Below, in pieces: positions 1 through 12,699 of a DNA stretch of 64,000 nucleotides. The notes below the pieces were generated by a model, which was given only the letters and a program-made list of their open reading frames with translations, was not told where the DNA came from and searched no databases. How positions within the stretch are numbered: the stretch's first letter is position 1; each line of letters opens with the position of its first letter. Source of the DNA: Geosiphon pyriformis (lineage: Eukaryota > Glomeromycota > Glomeromycetes > Archaeosporales > Geosiphonaceae); the NCBI GenBank assembly GCA_016748015.1, contig JAAOMT010000494.1, positions 1 to 64,000 of the forward strand. Direction: 5' to 3'. Made by a program: the position numbers and the translations under genes.

Positions 1-427
1 TTTTTTTTTTTTTCTTTTTTTTTTTTTTTCTTTTTTTGTCTTATTTTTGTGGAGTGGCAATATAGTAAAATTGACTGTCTGGGAATAGACTTTGTAATAG
101 TCTGGTAAAAGAAAGAAGCTCTCCCTAAGTTTTGGATATTAAAATTATCTTGTTAGCTTATCAAAAGGGCAAAAAAACAATGTCAGACCCTAACAACTGC
201 GCTCGTTAGCTCAGAGAAAAAAGCTTACATTTACAAAAAACATTGTAATCAACAAAAAACAAACTTTGTGCCTTATAACCAAAGAACTCAACGAGTAAAA
301 TTCACATCCAGGAATAAACCTTTAGAGACTGATAATTAAGACTAAGCCAACAGAATTACACAGAAGACACATCATCAATAATTGAGAGCACCAAACGTTA
401 CTATTCCTCATATCCACCAAGTTTATC
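1..427. other. Unassigned left edge
   Basis: No gene recognised. It opens with a pyrimidine-rich run (mostly T with isolated C). The sequence is less AT-rich than the deserts further right and is not homologous to the LTR retrotransposon that begins to its right. A short minus-strand string at about 386-396 (TTTGGTGCTC) resembles the primer-binding site of the LTR family, but no LTR can be placed next to it. Confidence 0.4.
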
Positions 428-1500
428 TGTAACACTGTCCAGTAAATAGCTAAGTGTTCTAGTGTTGATGTTTCATAGTTCTTTTTTGCTGGGCTCAAAC
501 TTTAGCTGGCATATGCTACTGGATGTTCTCTTTCGTCTGGTCTCCTCTGTGATAGTATTTCTTCTAATGCTTAACTTGACACATTGGTCATAATTATGAA
601 TGGTTTGCTATGATCTGGATAGATTAGTACTGGGGCTTGGATGAGCTTTCTTCTTAATGTATTAAAAACTTCTTGCTGAATTTTTGTCCATTCATATTTG
701 GTGTTCTTTGTTTAAAGCTAGTGCAGTAGTTGAGCTATTTTGGAAAAGTCTTTAATAAAGCAGTAGTAGTATCTGGCAAATCCCAAAAATGCTCTTAATT
801 CAGTTAAGTTGTTTGGTACTGGAAAGTTTTTGACTACTTCAATTTTGTCTGGATCTGTTTTAATACCATTTTTGCTTACAACATGTCCCAAAAACTTGAG
901 TTCCATTTTTCCAAAGAAATATTTGGTTACATTTAGTTTTAATTCAGCTCTTTTTAGTCTTTCAAACACTTGTTGAAGATAATGCAAATAATCATTGAAT
1001 GTTTTTGAGAACACATTGGTATTGTCTAAGTATATGACTACTAACTTCCACAATAGTCTGGTGTAAACAATTTTTATTAGCTGTTGGAACATGGCTGGTG
1101 CATTCATTAATTCAAATGGCATAACTTCAAACTCAAAGTTTCCTTCTTTTGTGGTAAATGCTGTTTTTTCTTTGTCAGCTGGATCCATGGCTACTTGTCT
1201 GTAACCACTATCTAGATCCAATGTTGAGAACCATTTATTTTTACTAAAAGCATCAAATAATTCCTGGATCTGTGAAGTTAAATAACTGTCTCCACAAGTA
1301 ATACTGTTAAGTTTTCTATAATCTACACAAAAGTGGATCTTCTCATTTTTCTTCTAGACTAGTACTACTGGTAACAATTATGGACTTATTGATAGTTGAA
1401 TTAACCCATTGTCCAGCATTTGGTTGATTTCTTAATGAATGATCTCATGGCTGGTGAATGGTACTCTGTATGCTCTTTGTTTGATTGGCATTGCATCTCC
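428..1500 (-). pseudogene. Copy A reverse transcriptase and partial RNase H
   Basis: This is the C-terminal part of the copy A polyprotein. The longest open piece, 718-1221 minus, covers RT from the region that reads DLDSGYRQVAMDP through the catalytic box (YLDN, normally YLDD) to the connection domain ending FARYYYCFIKDFSK. RNase H follows in the same direction with several stops until similarity ends near 428. RT normally copies the element RNA into DNA in cytoplasmic particles; the damaged active site and the stops mean this copy cannot. Several stops sit where sister copies have Gln or Trp codons. Confidence 0.88.
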
Positions 1501-1509
1501 AGTCTTAAT

Positions 1510-1920
1510 TTAATGCTGGATTATATTGGTGTGGCCAAATTCATTTTTACTAGCAAAAATGTTATTGAAATTTCTGAGTAACATTTTTAGTTGCATTTGT
1601 TGGAATGGGTCTAGATTCCCTATGTTTATTTGTTCCAATTGTTCTGGTTGAAGCAGATAACATTCACTTTGTCCATAAATGGTTTGCAATATGACATCTA
1701 CATATTCACAAAGCTGTAGAAAATCTGGAATGTAGTTTGATGGTTGATTCTTAACTTTAGTAATTAAATATTCAATGATAATTTTTTTTGGTATCTCAAT
1801 GACACTTCCAGTTGTGTTGTAGATGGGAATTTTAATGTTTTTGGGGCTTTTGGCTGGTATGTAAAAATTAGTAAGTCCAATCTCTTTTGATTTACAAATG
1901 GTGGCTTCTGTTTCAAACAA
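1510..1920 (-). pseudogene. Copy A linker between dUTPase and RT
   Basis: An open segment of 136 codons lies between the dUTPase-like domain and RT. The same segment is present in copies C (about 49630-50100) and D (about 57380-57900). It includes stretches such as IYIPAKSP- and EIPKK-type strings and a Cys-containing piece (PDFLQLCEYVD). Its position, directly before the RT start, suggests a spacer or an extra folded domain of the polyprotein. I do not recognise a known family. Confidence 0.6.
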
Positions 1921-2025
1921 CTAAGCTTGATCTTTTACTTCTCTTTTTATTGCTAACATGTATTGGTCATATGATGGAATAGAAATTGCTTGATGGATGG
2001 AGATAATTTTTTCCTTGTCAATAAC

Positions 2026-2712
2026 TTATTTTTCTACTATATTAACTGGTACATCTATTTTACCCATTGATCCAAATTCCTGTATCCCTCTTGCTGTTAT
2101 TCTTAACTCTTCCCTGTTTTCCACTGATATTAGCTGAGCTATTTTAACCAGAGACAGGAATATTGCCTGTGCTATTTTTTTGTTTGGCTCTATTATATAG
2201 GCCTTTTCTGAATCATTTTGTAATATTGCAATAATATTTTCTACATATTCTGCATCAATTATTTTTCCTCTGATATTTATTCCTCTTTTTGCTAGGCTAT
2301 TTCTAAATACTAGTTGAACCATGGTAGTCATTGGAATTTCCAGTGCTATTTTGAGATTAATGCATGTGTGTAAATATGGTTTTAATTTTATGGCTTCTTT
2401 TCCTGGATATTTCAAATCAAACCTTGCATCAGTATTATGCACATATTTTGGCATGATATCTTCATTATTATTGCTGAACCATTTTAGTTCCTGCTCTTTT
2501 TTAAGGTCAGGGAGCACAATATATTATTCAAAGTTTGAATCAGAGTTTGAATTAGAGTTGAAATCATTGTCATTGCAGCCATATTGGATTGAGCTGGAAC
2601 CATTGTTTTTGTTGTCATTGTTGTCAGAGTTTGAATTAAAATTGAAAGTTGATCCCAATTCCAATGTGCAGCAACTAATTAGTTTTTCTTCTTCTGAGAT
2701 CATGTATATCAT
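2026..2712 (-). pseudogene. Copy A dUTPase-like domain
   Basis: A dUTPase fold is indicated by five motifs in the right order and spacing: TDARFDL (motif 1, normally DAGFDL), RNSLAKRGI (motif 2), GKIIDAEY (motif 3, normally GIIDAGY), KIAQAIF (motif 4) and RGIQEFGSMG (motif 5, normally G-F-G-S-T-G). dUTPases hydrolyse dUTP to dUMP and keep uracil out of DNA. A low-complexity Asn/Ser-rich tract precedes it (2524-2712). It sits between the cysteine-rich segment and RT. Motifs 1, 3 and 5 each carry a substitution, so activity is unlikely in this copy. Confidence 0.85.
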
Positions 2713-4226
2713 ATGTGGTGGCAGATTATAAATAAGGTTACACTCATTACAATATTGAAAGTCACATGGAATTAGACAGTGTTAACACAGTTGGATGTTT
2801 AACTGCTCTAAGCATTGTTTTTGTTTTTCTCTTGTCGGTGCTAATTCTTGGTAGTTTTTGTGGAATTGCTTTGAATCTAGAAGATTTATGACTGGTTTTG
2901 GGTCTCAGTTAAGTTCTATAGGTTTTGGTGGGTTATTTTTGATCATCTTTATTTTTTCTGGTAATATTTCTTCAATTTTGGTAAGAGCCATTCGCCAAAT
3001 TTTGTTATTATTGTGTGGACATCCATCTAAGTGTTTAACTGCTTGTCTTCAGGCAGCATTTATGGACATTCTTTTTCTTATTCAATCACTTATAAAAATC
3101 ATATATTGACACAATTTATCCCATGTTCTTCCTCTTCCAGAAATGTCATTCCACATTCCTTTGTCGAGAAGAGTTTCTCCACAAGCCAGACATGGCTTAT
3201 TATCCCATTTTCCATCTTGTCTTGGTCTTCCAAAGCATTTAACGAGACATGGGCAGTAATAGAACTTTGTTGCCATTTGGTATTTCTCATTGTTGCCACA
3301 GCATGTGCCCATTGATAACAATTTTTTGCCACAATTGATGCATATCAGTTTTAAGCAGTAATAGTTAAGTAGTTGTGGTGAGGTATATGTGTATGGGATA
3401 TAAGTAGTGTTGGTTGCTATTGGTTCTTCTTCCTTCTTCTTTCTTTTTTTTTTGCTATTCTCCTCTCATTTTCAAGTTGGGGTTGGTTTAGTATTGTTGT
3501 TGTCAGCTTCTCATGTTTGGTCAATATCTCAGGTAAGTTCTTCTTTCTGTTTTCTCTTTTCCTTATTGTCCCAGGATAGTATTGATGGCAGTTCATTGTG
3601 GTTATTGTTGGCTTATGAGACTTGATATGCTTCCCACATTGGTTTGGTTTCTCTTCCTTGACATCAATTAGTGGTGTTGGCATGATATTGCTGGGTTTGA
3701 AGTGGCCATATGTTGCTGGTACTCATGTGTATTGGCTATTCTGATTTATTTACAACTCTTAGGTAATCCAGTCAAACATTGCATTGGTTTTGGATAGCCA
3801 GTCATTACCAACTAAAGCTTGGTATTGGGTGGCTTTCATTACCAGAACTTTGATTGGTATTATGATGCTGTCAATTTCTATGGGAAGGTTATCTATTTCA
3901 CCAATTGGAGTCTTGGTGACTCTATCAGCTATAATTATCTTTGCATTGGCAGCTCAATCAATTTGGTGACCTAATTGGTTCATGAGCTGTCTTGTAATAA
4001 TGCTGCCAGCTAATCCACTGTCTAAGATTAGTTTGATGAAATGACCATCAATTTTAGTATTAGTATACATGGTGATAATTGGTTTTTCTTTAAGTGCAGC
4101 TCCACTAAACAACAGCATAGATAACAGTTCTTCTAATTTAAATAGAAAGATAGCTGTGAGTAATTCGTTGTTGATAACAGTGGCTGGTAAGATATTGCTG
4201 GTAAAAGATTTCTGGTTTGTTTCCAA
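2713..4226 (-). pseudogene. Copy A protease and cysteine-rich segment
   Basis: Near 3954-4226 (minus) the aspartic protease core is visible, with LILDSGLAGS as the active-site loop and a downstream ITRQLMNQLG helix. A charged spacer follows. A cysteine-rich segment (about 2713-3400) contains CxxC-type pairs around WDNKPCLACGE and FYYCPC. The protease would process the polyprotein. The cysteine-rich part looks like a zinc-binding module and is present in C and D, but I do not recognise its family. The reading frame changes between 3321 and 3417. Confidence 0.75.
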
Positions 4227-4639
4227 ATTGTTGAATAAGACGTCTTCTGGAGTAACTAAGAAACTTAAATAGTTTTGGGAACTTGGATTTTGATTATAAC
4301 TGGTTCCTGAACTTTACTAGCGTAATCCTAAAGATTGGTTGGATGAACTGGGGATCAGTTGGTAAATTACCATCACTAATTTCCAGCTTTGTTGTGTCAT
4401 TCTCGGCCTGTGGGTTCTATTTTGAGGTAAGTTTTGAGATAGTGTTTGAATTTGTTGGGATTAATAGATTATTGGTGGCTGTGATTAATATATTACTTAT
4501 GGCTGTGGCTAATAAATTGGAGCTTAATATACTGATAGTTGATAGATTGACTGCTGTGTTATTGACAAGTAAGTAAGTTGATATGGATCTTAATTTGGGT
4601 AATGGTTTGGGGTCTGAAATCTGCGATCAGGGTTTCTGT

Positions 4640-6434
4640 ATTGATTTCTCAATTGTGAGTTGCTATAAGAATGGCAGTTGACTCGGATATGACCTTGTTT
4701 ACCACAGTTGTGGCAAATATGTGTCTTAGGCTGTTACAGCTGATTTGATAATGGTAGTAAATGTAACTGATTTTGGAAATGAGTCGCATTTTCTAAATTA
4801 TTGCATCATTGTGGTGGCTGATAAATTGTGTGATTGTCAGCTAAGTATTCCTCTAATTTCTGATTGATTAAATCACCAAATTGCTTCAATTTGGAATCCA
4901 ATTCAGATGATCTGTTCATTACTAGATTAACAGTTTAGACATAGTTAGCTTTGAGTTTGACAGTTTCAAAGTCTCTGATGCTGTTGACTGTGGCTTGAAG
5001 ATCTGCTGAGTGTAATGGACATATATGTTGAAGAATGCTATTGTGCAATCTTCTAATAAATTGATTCAAAATTTGTGGTGTTGTAAAATAGTCAGCTTGA
5101 ATTGTTTGAATTTGGCACAGGTTTCTGTGAAAGTGTTCTAAGTATGTGGTAATGGCTTTAGCTTTTCTTTGTTTAATAGTGGTAAAGATATTGGCTAATC
5201 AATTGATGCTATTGTTATTGCTAAAGTATCTTAAAAACTCTGTTTTGAATGCATTAAAGATGACAGGCTTGTTAATTAAGCTTTAATACTATGAGTCAGT
5301 GGTATCTTGGAAAAAGTATGGGATGGCTTGTATGGCTCTGTCATTATTCTATCCATTGGCTGCAATGGCTTTTTCCATATTATTTAGCCACACTTAGGCA
5401 TCATCTTTTTCACCAGTAAATTTTTCAAGTTTCACAATTGGTGCATATGCCATTGGGTCTAAGTTGGGTTGTTGTGATGGTTGAAGTAGTTGTTGTAATG
5501 ATTGCTGTAGTGGTATGTATTGTTGTTGAATTGGTTCAACTGGTGGTTGATCAATGACAATTACTGGAAATAAGTTTTGCTGATTAATTAATCCAGAGTT
5601 TGGATTGTCCTGATTTAGTGGTGCTTGAATATTCAGAGTTCTGATTTCTGGACTTTTTAAGTTTAGATTTTGCTGAGTTTGAAGGTTTGGGGTTTCAACT
5701 TTCAGGTTTTTGGGAATTAGGTTCTGGTAAGTAAATTCTTGATTTTTAAATTCTTCTTTCTCTTTTTCCTGTTTTTCTTCTGATTCCATTATTTCCCAAG
5801 GACTTGCAGTTCCAAAATCTGGTTGGAGTGGTAGAGATTAAAGTCCTAATGGCATTGGTGGTTATGACTTAAATCCTTCAAAATATGTGCCATATGGTCC
5901 TAAAAAATCTTTTTTCTTTTGTTTACTCTAAAATGGAAATCATCCAAATGTTAATATTGTGGTTGATGTGAATACACCTGTTGATGTGATATTAATGGTG
6001 CTTCCTAGTGTATAGTGGTATGATGGATTTGTTGGTGATTCTATTTTTGTTTTCTTCCAAGTTGGTAGTTGTATTTCTTTAGGTGTTACTGCTGGTATTT
6101 GTAACCTTCCTTTGCCTTTGTCTATGTAGGTAATAGGAAATTGTTGTTAAGTGTATCTTTTAATGATTTGGTTAATTTCCTTAATGATTAATGCAAAGCT
6201 GTGGTTTCTTGGTAAGCTGGTGTGTTGAAATAATTCTGTATAAAAGTTTTTTCTTGCTGATTTGATGTTAATTGTTTCTCCTAAGTAGTCTGTGATTTTA
6301 TTATTAACATAGAAATTAAAGGCTAATTCTACTGGGAAATAGTTATTGTTTAATCCTAATTGTTAGCTGTACTGTTAAAACAAAAATTTGGTGAATCTTA
6401 GATGGTTTGCTCCTATGTTTTCTGGTTCTGCCAC
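4640..6434 (-). pseudogene. Copy A gag region
   Basis: Gag begins near 6434, where the homologous start codon reads GTG, and runs to the zinc knuckle at 4674-4715 (CHNCGKQGHIRVNC, a CCHC box that binds element RNA). The open piece at 5394-5789 encodes the acidic, Gln/Pro-rich middle section and the beginning of the retrotransposon-gag domain (YAPIVKLEKFTGEKDDA). Between these landmarks the frame is interrupted by stops. Gag normally forms the cytoplasmic particle. Confidence 0.85.
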
Positions 6435-6477
6435 TTTTGTATGATTGCTGTTGGTGCTGGTTCTCTGTAAGATTATA

Positions 6478-6496
6478 CCTCACAGGGAGCACCAAA
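6478..6496 (-). promoter_or_regulatory. Primer-binding site of copy A
   Basis: Immediately inside the LTR the minus strand reads TTTGGTGCTCCCTGTGAGG. This starts with TGG, as expected for pairing with a tRNA CCA end, and is conserved after the 5' LTRs of C, F and E. I could not match it to a particular tRNA by memory. Confidence 0.7.
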
Positions 6497-7302
6497 TGTT
6501 ACAGGTGTTTATTGGTGTCTTTGGCAAATAACAAATCTGTAACTTGGTGCTTAATTAATGACATTAATTACTGAAGGTATTTTGTATCTGAAGGGTTTTG
6601 TTGAGTTCTTTGTATAATGAACAGAGATTCAATAGTGGTTTTCAGTAGCCTCCTAGAATCATAATTCTGTCAATTCTTTTTTCAGCTTGGTGGCCAGCAA
6701 TCCTTTGATAAGTAATCCATAATTCTTTACATGTTCTACTCACTTGCAAGGGTCTTTTACCAGACAATCCTTGATGTCAATAATTCAGCACTTAATCCTT
6801 AATCAATTTAGTAAACACAACAAAAGAAAAGAAGAAAAATAAAAAAAATAAAGAAAAGAGATAAGCCAAAATATTTGCAAGTTAGTATTCTATCAATAGC
6901 CATGATCAAGAGCTATTGTTCCAGTGTGGTTAAGTATAAATTACTATCAACATGAAGTATTGATAATGAACAGTGGATTGAGATAATGAATAATTATTTA
7001 TTAATATTTGTAATGTGGAAGATTGCTTAGATCAAATCTAAACTAAGAGATCTGTTTTTTTTACTTCTAATGTTACTACTATATATACATAATTAAAATT
7101 TCTTAATTTCTCAATTCTTTATACCAGGAATCTTGCAATTCCTGGAATCCTGCAATTTCTTTTGAGAAAAATTCTAGAATTCTGGAATCCTGCAATTCTT
7201 CTTGAGAGGAATTCTGGAATTCTGGAATTCCATATTTACTACAGCTACTTTTGATTGGCTAATTTTATATGCTAATATACTTCCTATATTTTATGAGTAA
7301 TA
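6497..7302 (-). repeat. 5' LTR of copy A
   Basis: About 806 bp. On the plus strand it runs from TGTTACAGGTG to TATGAGTAATA, i.e. TGTTACTCATA...CCTGTAACA on the element strand with one terminal C-to-T change. It contains a cluster of GGAATTCCAGGATTCC-like units (7119-7235), a TATATATA box (7080-7087) and the conserved stem-loop (6945-6965). Confidence 0.88.
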
Positions 7303-9590
7303 ATATAAAGCATTAACCAAAATTAGTTAAAAAAACCAAAAAAATAAAACATATTTATATTATTAGTACTATTTGCTTATTAAACAATAAAACAAAATAT
7401 TATTTAAGTAACATTATTTAAACTAATATATAGCAAAATAGTAATATTATCAAAAAAAAATTAGTAATATATTAAACAAAATCAATAACAGAAAACATAT
7501 TCTAAATAATACTATTAAGACAAACATATAATCTAATAAAAATCTTGAAAAACAAAAAAAGAAAAGCAGCTAACTGTATTAAAAAGTTACAAAAAAAACA
7601 AAAAAGAGATATAATATTTGGTTATTAAACAAATTAACTAAATTTAAGATTAAAGTCAAAGTATTTTTACATCATATAAAAATAAAAAAAACAATAAAAT
7701 AAAAAATTTTACTCAAAGTAAAATGAATTATTTTACATTAAAGAAATACTAAAAAATAGATCATACAGACTAAAACTAAAAAACAAAATTTTAATTAAAA
7801 CAATACATAAAAATTGATTAAAATTATATCATAGTATAATATTAACAAGTTCTAGTACATTATAATTAAAAGCATAAAAAATATTAGTTAAACCAAATAA
7901 AATTCCATAAATTTAAAACTAATTATTATTATTAAAGCCAATATATTATAAAATTAAAAATTGTTATAAATATAACCAAAACACATAATAAATAAAGTAA
8001 AAAATATAAATAATAAACGAAATACATGCAATAATACAATAATTATTTTAAATATTAAAAATTAAAAACTTAAACATAAAAATAACAATTAGCAGACAAA
8101 AAATTTGTTATAAAAATACTCAAAAAAACAAAACAATTAACAAAACTCTATAAAATAAAACTTAAAAACAAAAAAATAACTACATAGAAAAACTTGTTAA
8201 AAAAGTAAAAAAAACTTTTAGAAATTTAGTAACAAATATTTAATTAAGAGAGTTAATAAAAAAAAACTGAGAAAATTAAAAAAAAAGTTTTTAATAGCAT
8301 ATTGCTATTATTACTTAAGATAATAGCTAAATATTTAAACATTATATATTTATAATTTCAAATAAGTGTTTAACAAAAAAATAGTACAACAAATAAAACA
8401 TTTTATTAAAAAAAACAACTTAATAACCTATTTAAAAGCAATTTACTAATTATATACAATCTTTGTAAATATAATAAAATACTATTACACTTAATTATAG
8501 AAAACTTAACAATAAATTAATTAAAAAATTGACCAACTTTCAATTTAAAAAGCTAAAAATAAAAGTTTTTAAGACCATAATAGAAAAAAAATATGTGAAT
8601 TTATTTAAAAAAAAATTTAAAAAATTTTGCAAAAGCTCAATAAAAAAAAGAAAAAATAATATTACTTGTAAAAAAAAACATAAAAAATAATAATAATATA
8701 AATAGTTAATAACAAATAAAAAATTATTAGAATATATGATATTAGAAATTTCAATAATTTTAGAAATACTGATAAAATACCAAAAATTTTATTAATAACT
8801 CAAAAAAATTATAAAAATTTCAAAAATCTTGTATTATAAAAATTTATGTATATATAACAGAAGTAATAAAAGTCAAAAAAACATTAATTTATTAATTAAT
8901 TATTTAAACAAAACAACAAATAAGCTTACTTTAAAATTAATATAATCATTTCTATTTCTATTAACAATTATAAATTAATCAAACTATTTAATAAAATTTT
9001 TATTTTATTTATTAATTAATAAATTTAAATTCATTATATTAAAATTTATATTATTATAATAATAATATTATTATGATTTATAATAATTACTTAATTATAT
9101 TAAAACAAAAATTCTTGATTATAGTTATTGATAAAATACTAATTATTGATTTATTATTTTATTAATTATACTTATTTTGAATTACTAATTATTTATAAAA
9201 AAAACATTAAAATTATAACATTAAAATTGTTTAAAAAAATATTAAAAAAGAGTGTAAACATAGTTAAAAAACTAGAATTGCTTATTAAAAAAATATAAAC
9301 ACCAGAATAAATCAATTACCAAACCAAAAAAAATTATTAAAGATATAATTAACTATTATTTAGTAAATTTTTGTTGTTACTAATAGAAATTTAATTATTA
9401 ATTAGCATAAAATTACCTTTATAATTCCTATTATTAATTAACATATATTATCATTATTTTAATTATTACTTATTATTTAATCAAAACTATTAAATATTAT
9501 TATTCAATTAATAATTTAATTTGTATAATAAAAATTAGAATAATTAGATTAAATAATACTTTGAATTATATAATATTTAAGAATTTGCCA
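7303..9590. other. AT-rich desert, A-biased on the plus strand
   Basis: No gene seen. The sequence is almost entirely A and T, with more A than T and more C than G on the plus strand through most of its length. Short open frames are Asn/Lys/Ile strings without family character. It probably represents old, heavily mutated transposon DNA. Confidence 0.6.
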
Positions 9591-9594
9591 AAAT

Positions 9595-10157
9595 TTGCCA
9601 AAATTTATTAAAATAATAGATAGTTTACTAAAATGGTTTAAGAAGACTTCTGCTGTTAATGCAGCTATGTTTTTTGATAAGTTTGTTGTTTCTAAGAAGT
9701 TTTCCAATTTGAATGTTTTATAGGATATTATCTGGAAAGTAGTGATCTTTTTAGTTTATAAAATGTTTAAGAAGAAATAGTTTAAAAACTTCAATAGTAT
9801 ATACACCAAGGAATCTTCTAAGTTTTACAGACTAGAAATTTTAGTGTCAAAAATTGTCAAGCTTTTTTGTATAAGTTTTGATAGTGAGTTTGCTTCTTTG
9901 ATGGATTACTGGATTTTTTTGGATAATGATAAAACTTCAATTATTCGGATTTTTTTAGATGTTGATATTAGTTTTAATTGTGTGTGTTCTTTTTTTTTCA
10001 GCATAAAGAAGTTGTATTGTGTTAGCAAACTTATCAAATTTCTAAGGACTAAAAAATTAAGCATTTGACTTGTTATAAATAAAAAAATAGAAAATTTTAA
10101 GATAAACAAGGGTTATACTATCAAAAATATTTTGGAGTAATCTTTCTGCAAAGTAAG
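9595..10157 (+). mobile_element. LINE fragment, endonuclease-RT linker, plus strand
   Basis: Translation on the plus strand gives, with a few stops, the linker that precedes RT in the other LINEs here: SAVNAAMFFDKF, then a lysine-rich helix, then CWDFLD-type and SKLAKSL-type motifs (9844-10068), ending in a string that corresponds to the start of the RT region. It matches the LINE at 40394-40841 (minus). It is only about 560 bp long and joins head-on to the minus-strand LINE at about 10157. Confidence 0.75.
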
Positions 10158-11300
10158 CCATCATAAATAATGTATTCATTAGTGAGCCCAAAATCTATTA
10201 TTACATAAACCTCTTATTATATATGGCCTTAAAAAACTTAATAAAATGGAGACACATTTTAATTTTAACTAAACTGTTTTTTAAATAAAACCAATCAACC
10301 AAATTCTATGTTTTGCACATATTTTACAGAACCAATCATAGTTTATGGCCCTTTTCCAATGTATTTTCAACAACAGAGCTAACAGCAAAAATAAAAAATT
10401 GAGTAGATATGTCTTTTAATACTAAAAAATTATTATTATGTAAAACATTAAACCTACTACAAGCAAAGAAGATCCTATTCAAAAGAATTTTGGACAAATT
10501 TTACAGGTTGTTTCAATTAAGGCTATCAGTCTGGTGTTTGTCAAAGTTCCTTTTTAATCATATAATTTTGGTATTATAGAAATCTAGGCTCTTTTCTATT
10601 GTTTAAAAACAGTATTCAACACTAAGCATTCATTTAAAATATCTAACAAACCACCTAGAATCTGCTCATTACTATTATTTTAGAGCTTATTTGAGATACC
10701 AGATAGACCAGCAGCTTTCTTATTAGGCAAATTCTTAATAACCTGCAAAAACTTATCAAACTTGATTTTGTACATAATATTCGAAAAGACCTTATTATCA
10801 ATATGACTTAGAAAAATGTATTGATTAAGCCAATAATTAGACAAAATATTTGGCACTGTGTATTTTTTTGTCTATTTTTCTATAATAATGTCAATTGAGG
10901 ATTTGACTATCTGTAACTCTAAAACCAACTTATTATCAACCACTAAGTGATCAAGAACCATCTTTTAAAATAGCCAATTCAAGACATTTCTGATTATTTT
11001 ACTCTTGTCAAAACAAAAATTTTTTATATGTTTATTTATAGATTTTCTAATGAGATTATCTCTGGCAGACTTGGATTTATAATACTTTGATTTGTAATAT
11101 TTTTTCTTAATACTTGACAAATAACACAAGATTTTTTCAGAATCAACATTAGTACTAAACATAGCATGAACTTTGATAGCTTTCTTTTCATCAATGACAA
11201 TCGAGGTATTGATAAGATAACCAGTCTTTAAATCTTGATTTGATCTAATACACTTTATAAGTTTGGCTACTAACAATTCTAACATAAAAAACTTTAAAGA
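10158..11300 (-). pseudogene. LINE linker and partial reverse transcriptase
   Basis: The open segment 10965-11285 (minus) encodes the basic linker beginning LELLVAKLIKC and ending in a DKSKIIRN string. RT follows with its first motif, LPNKKAAGLSGI, at about 10690-10735, then a TNTR-IALIE motif near 10530. The sequence is broken by stops and ends before the catalytic FxDD box. The RT of such elements primes cDNA synthesis at the target site. Confidence 0.75.
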
Positions 11301-11499
11301 TTAGATAATTTTCAAACTGTTGAACTCAGAAAACTATAGTTTGAAGAACATCTTATTAACAGAGCATACTACTATTTTTTTAAAAATCTTCTATATCAAA
11401 TCCAAGTTACTATCATTTTTAATACTATTGAAATCTACCAATTTTTCCAAAAACAAATCCAATAAACACTCTCTAAAACACAACTATTTGCTAATATTG

Positions 11500-12240
11500 G
11501 CATCTTTGATCCTGAATTTTTATCTATCTTTATTGGTCTGTTTGCATATATTGTTAAGTTGAATGTCTAAAAGACTATTTAGACCAAGTACAATTGAAAC
11601 TACTTTGTAATTAGTGTTAAAAAACTCAGATGCAGAATTAATTTTGTGATTAGCAATAGTAGAAGCCAAATTTTGGCTCACAAAAATGAAATTAATGATC
11701 TTTTCAGCACCTCTGGAGTTGTTCCAAGTAAGAATCTTAACCAAAAAATGTCTTAGAAATGAATTAACTAATCTTAAATTCACACAAAACTTGAAACTTG
11801 CACTTTTTTTTGTACTATCCTTATTAAAATCTTCATCCAATATTATAAAAATGCTAAAATTGACTGCTTTGGTAATGAAAAAATTGATAGCCAATACTTA
11901 ACCAAATTTTGCTTTGGCAAAAGTACCAGCATATAAATCTAAAACCATAACTGACAATTTTTCTTTAAACAAAAGTTTAACCAAAATAATTCTACCAAGA
12001 ATTTTTTCTACTTTAGACATATGCCAAACTAAAAAATTGTTCACAATAATGACCATTCTAGCACCAAGAAAACTTTTATCCAAATCAGATGTGAAGATCT
12101 TAATCTCATCAAATTTGTTCATAATTTATAGCCTAATACTAAATCTTAATTTTATTTCAGTAATAATTGATATTATGTTATCTGAATTCACATGTCAATA
12201 TATAATATCTTCTTGCTTGGCTGGAATATTGATGCCATAA
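11500..12240 (-). pseudogene. LINE endonuclease domain
   Basis: Two open pieces, 11898-12122 and 11520-11894 (minus), together give an exonuclease-endonuclease-phosphatase fold. The first contains KIFTSDLDKSFLGA and the strand VMVDLYAG-like segment. The second contains TWNNSRGAEKIINFIFVS, which corresponds to the W-x-N-x-R-G-x-x-x-x-I-D-F motif, with the Asp of IDF replaced by Asn. It would nick the chromosomal target. The lost Asp and the split frame suggest inactivity. Confidence 0.8.
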
Positions 12241-12699
12241 ATGTTGTATGTAGCAATTTTCCAAACTAAATCACTCATAAAGATGAAAATTGCACCAAAG
12301 AATCTAAGCCAGTACACAAATAATCTAACTTTGCCAACACAAAACAAATAGAAATCTTAAAAGCCACTAATTTTGACTTTAACTGTTTATCTTAGTGGTC
12401 AGAATCTTCAAACTACTTAAGCCCAAAGCAGAATTAGATTCTAATACAGTTAAAAAAAAGATTGTAAAGAGTTTTAGCTCAGCATCCAAAACCATATCCA
12501 AGTTCAAATTTGAATCCAAAAGCACAATTACAGTGGAAGAAGAAGATCAGAAAACAGATACCAAAAGCACCAGATTAATTATATTTATCTTTCTCATAAT
12601 ACTTAAAACTTGATCAGCCAAAAGCTTTAAAGACCACTCCAGAAATGCCAGACAATTATCAATTGAAAAACCATTCTAAATAATCAGTATGTGATCTTT

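Larger units (their letters stand above)
428..7302 (-). mobile_element. Ty3/gypsy-type LTR retrotransposon, copy A, 3'-truncated
   Basis: Reading on the minus strand, the 5' LTR (7302-6497) is followed by a primer-binding site, gag, protease, a cysteine-rich segment, a dUTPase-like domain, reverse transcriptase and the first part of RNase H, which stops at about 428. Integrase and the 3' LTR are missing. Domain order and sequence match copies C, D and E in this window. Copy A is dead: it has many in-frame stops, at least one frameshift between the protease and dUTPase segments, and the RT catalytic pair is YLDN instead of YLDD. Confidence 0.93.

Noticed and set aside
386-427. Primer-binding site and LTR end of another element at the left edge
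   Set aside because: Only a 10-bp match, with no room for an LTR before the RNase H similarity of copy A begins.
7119-7235. GGATTCC repeat clusters in the LTRs as a CRISPR-like array
   Set aside because: The units are imperfect, closely packed, lack unique equal-length spacers and lie at the same place in several LTRs of a eukaryotic retroelement.
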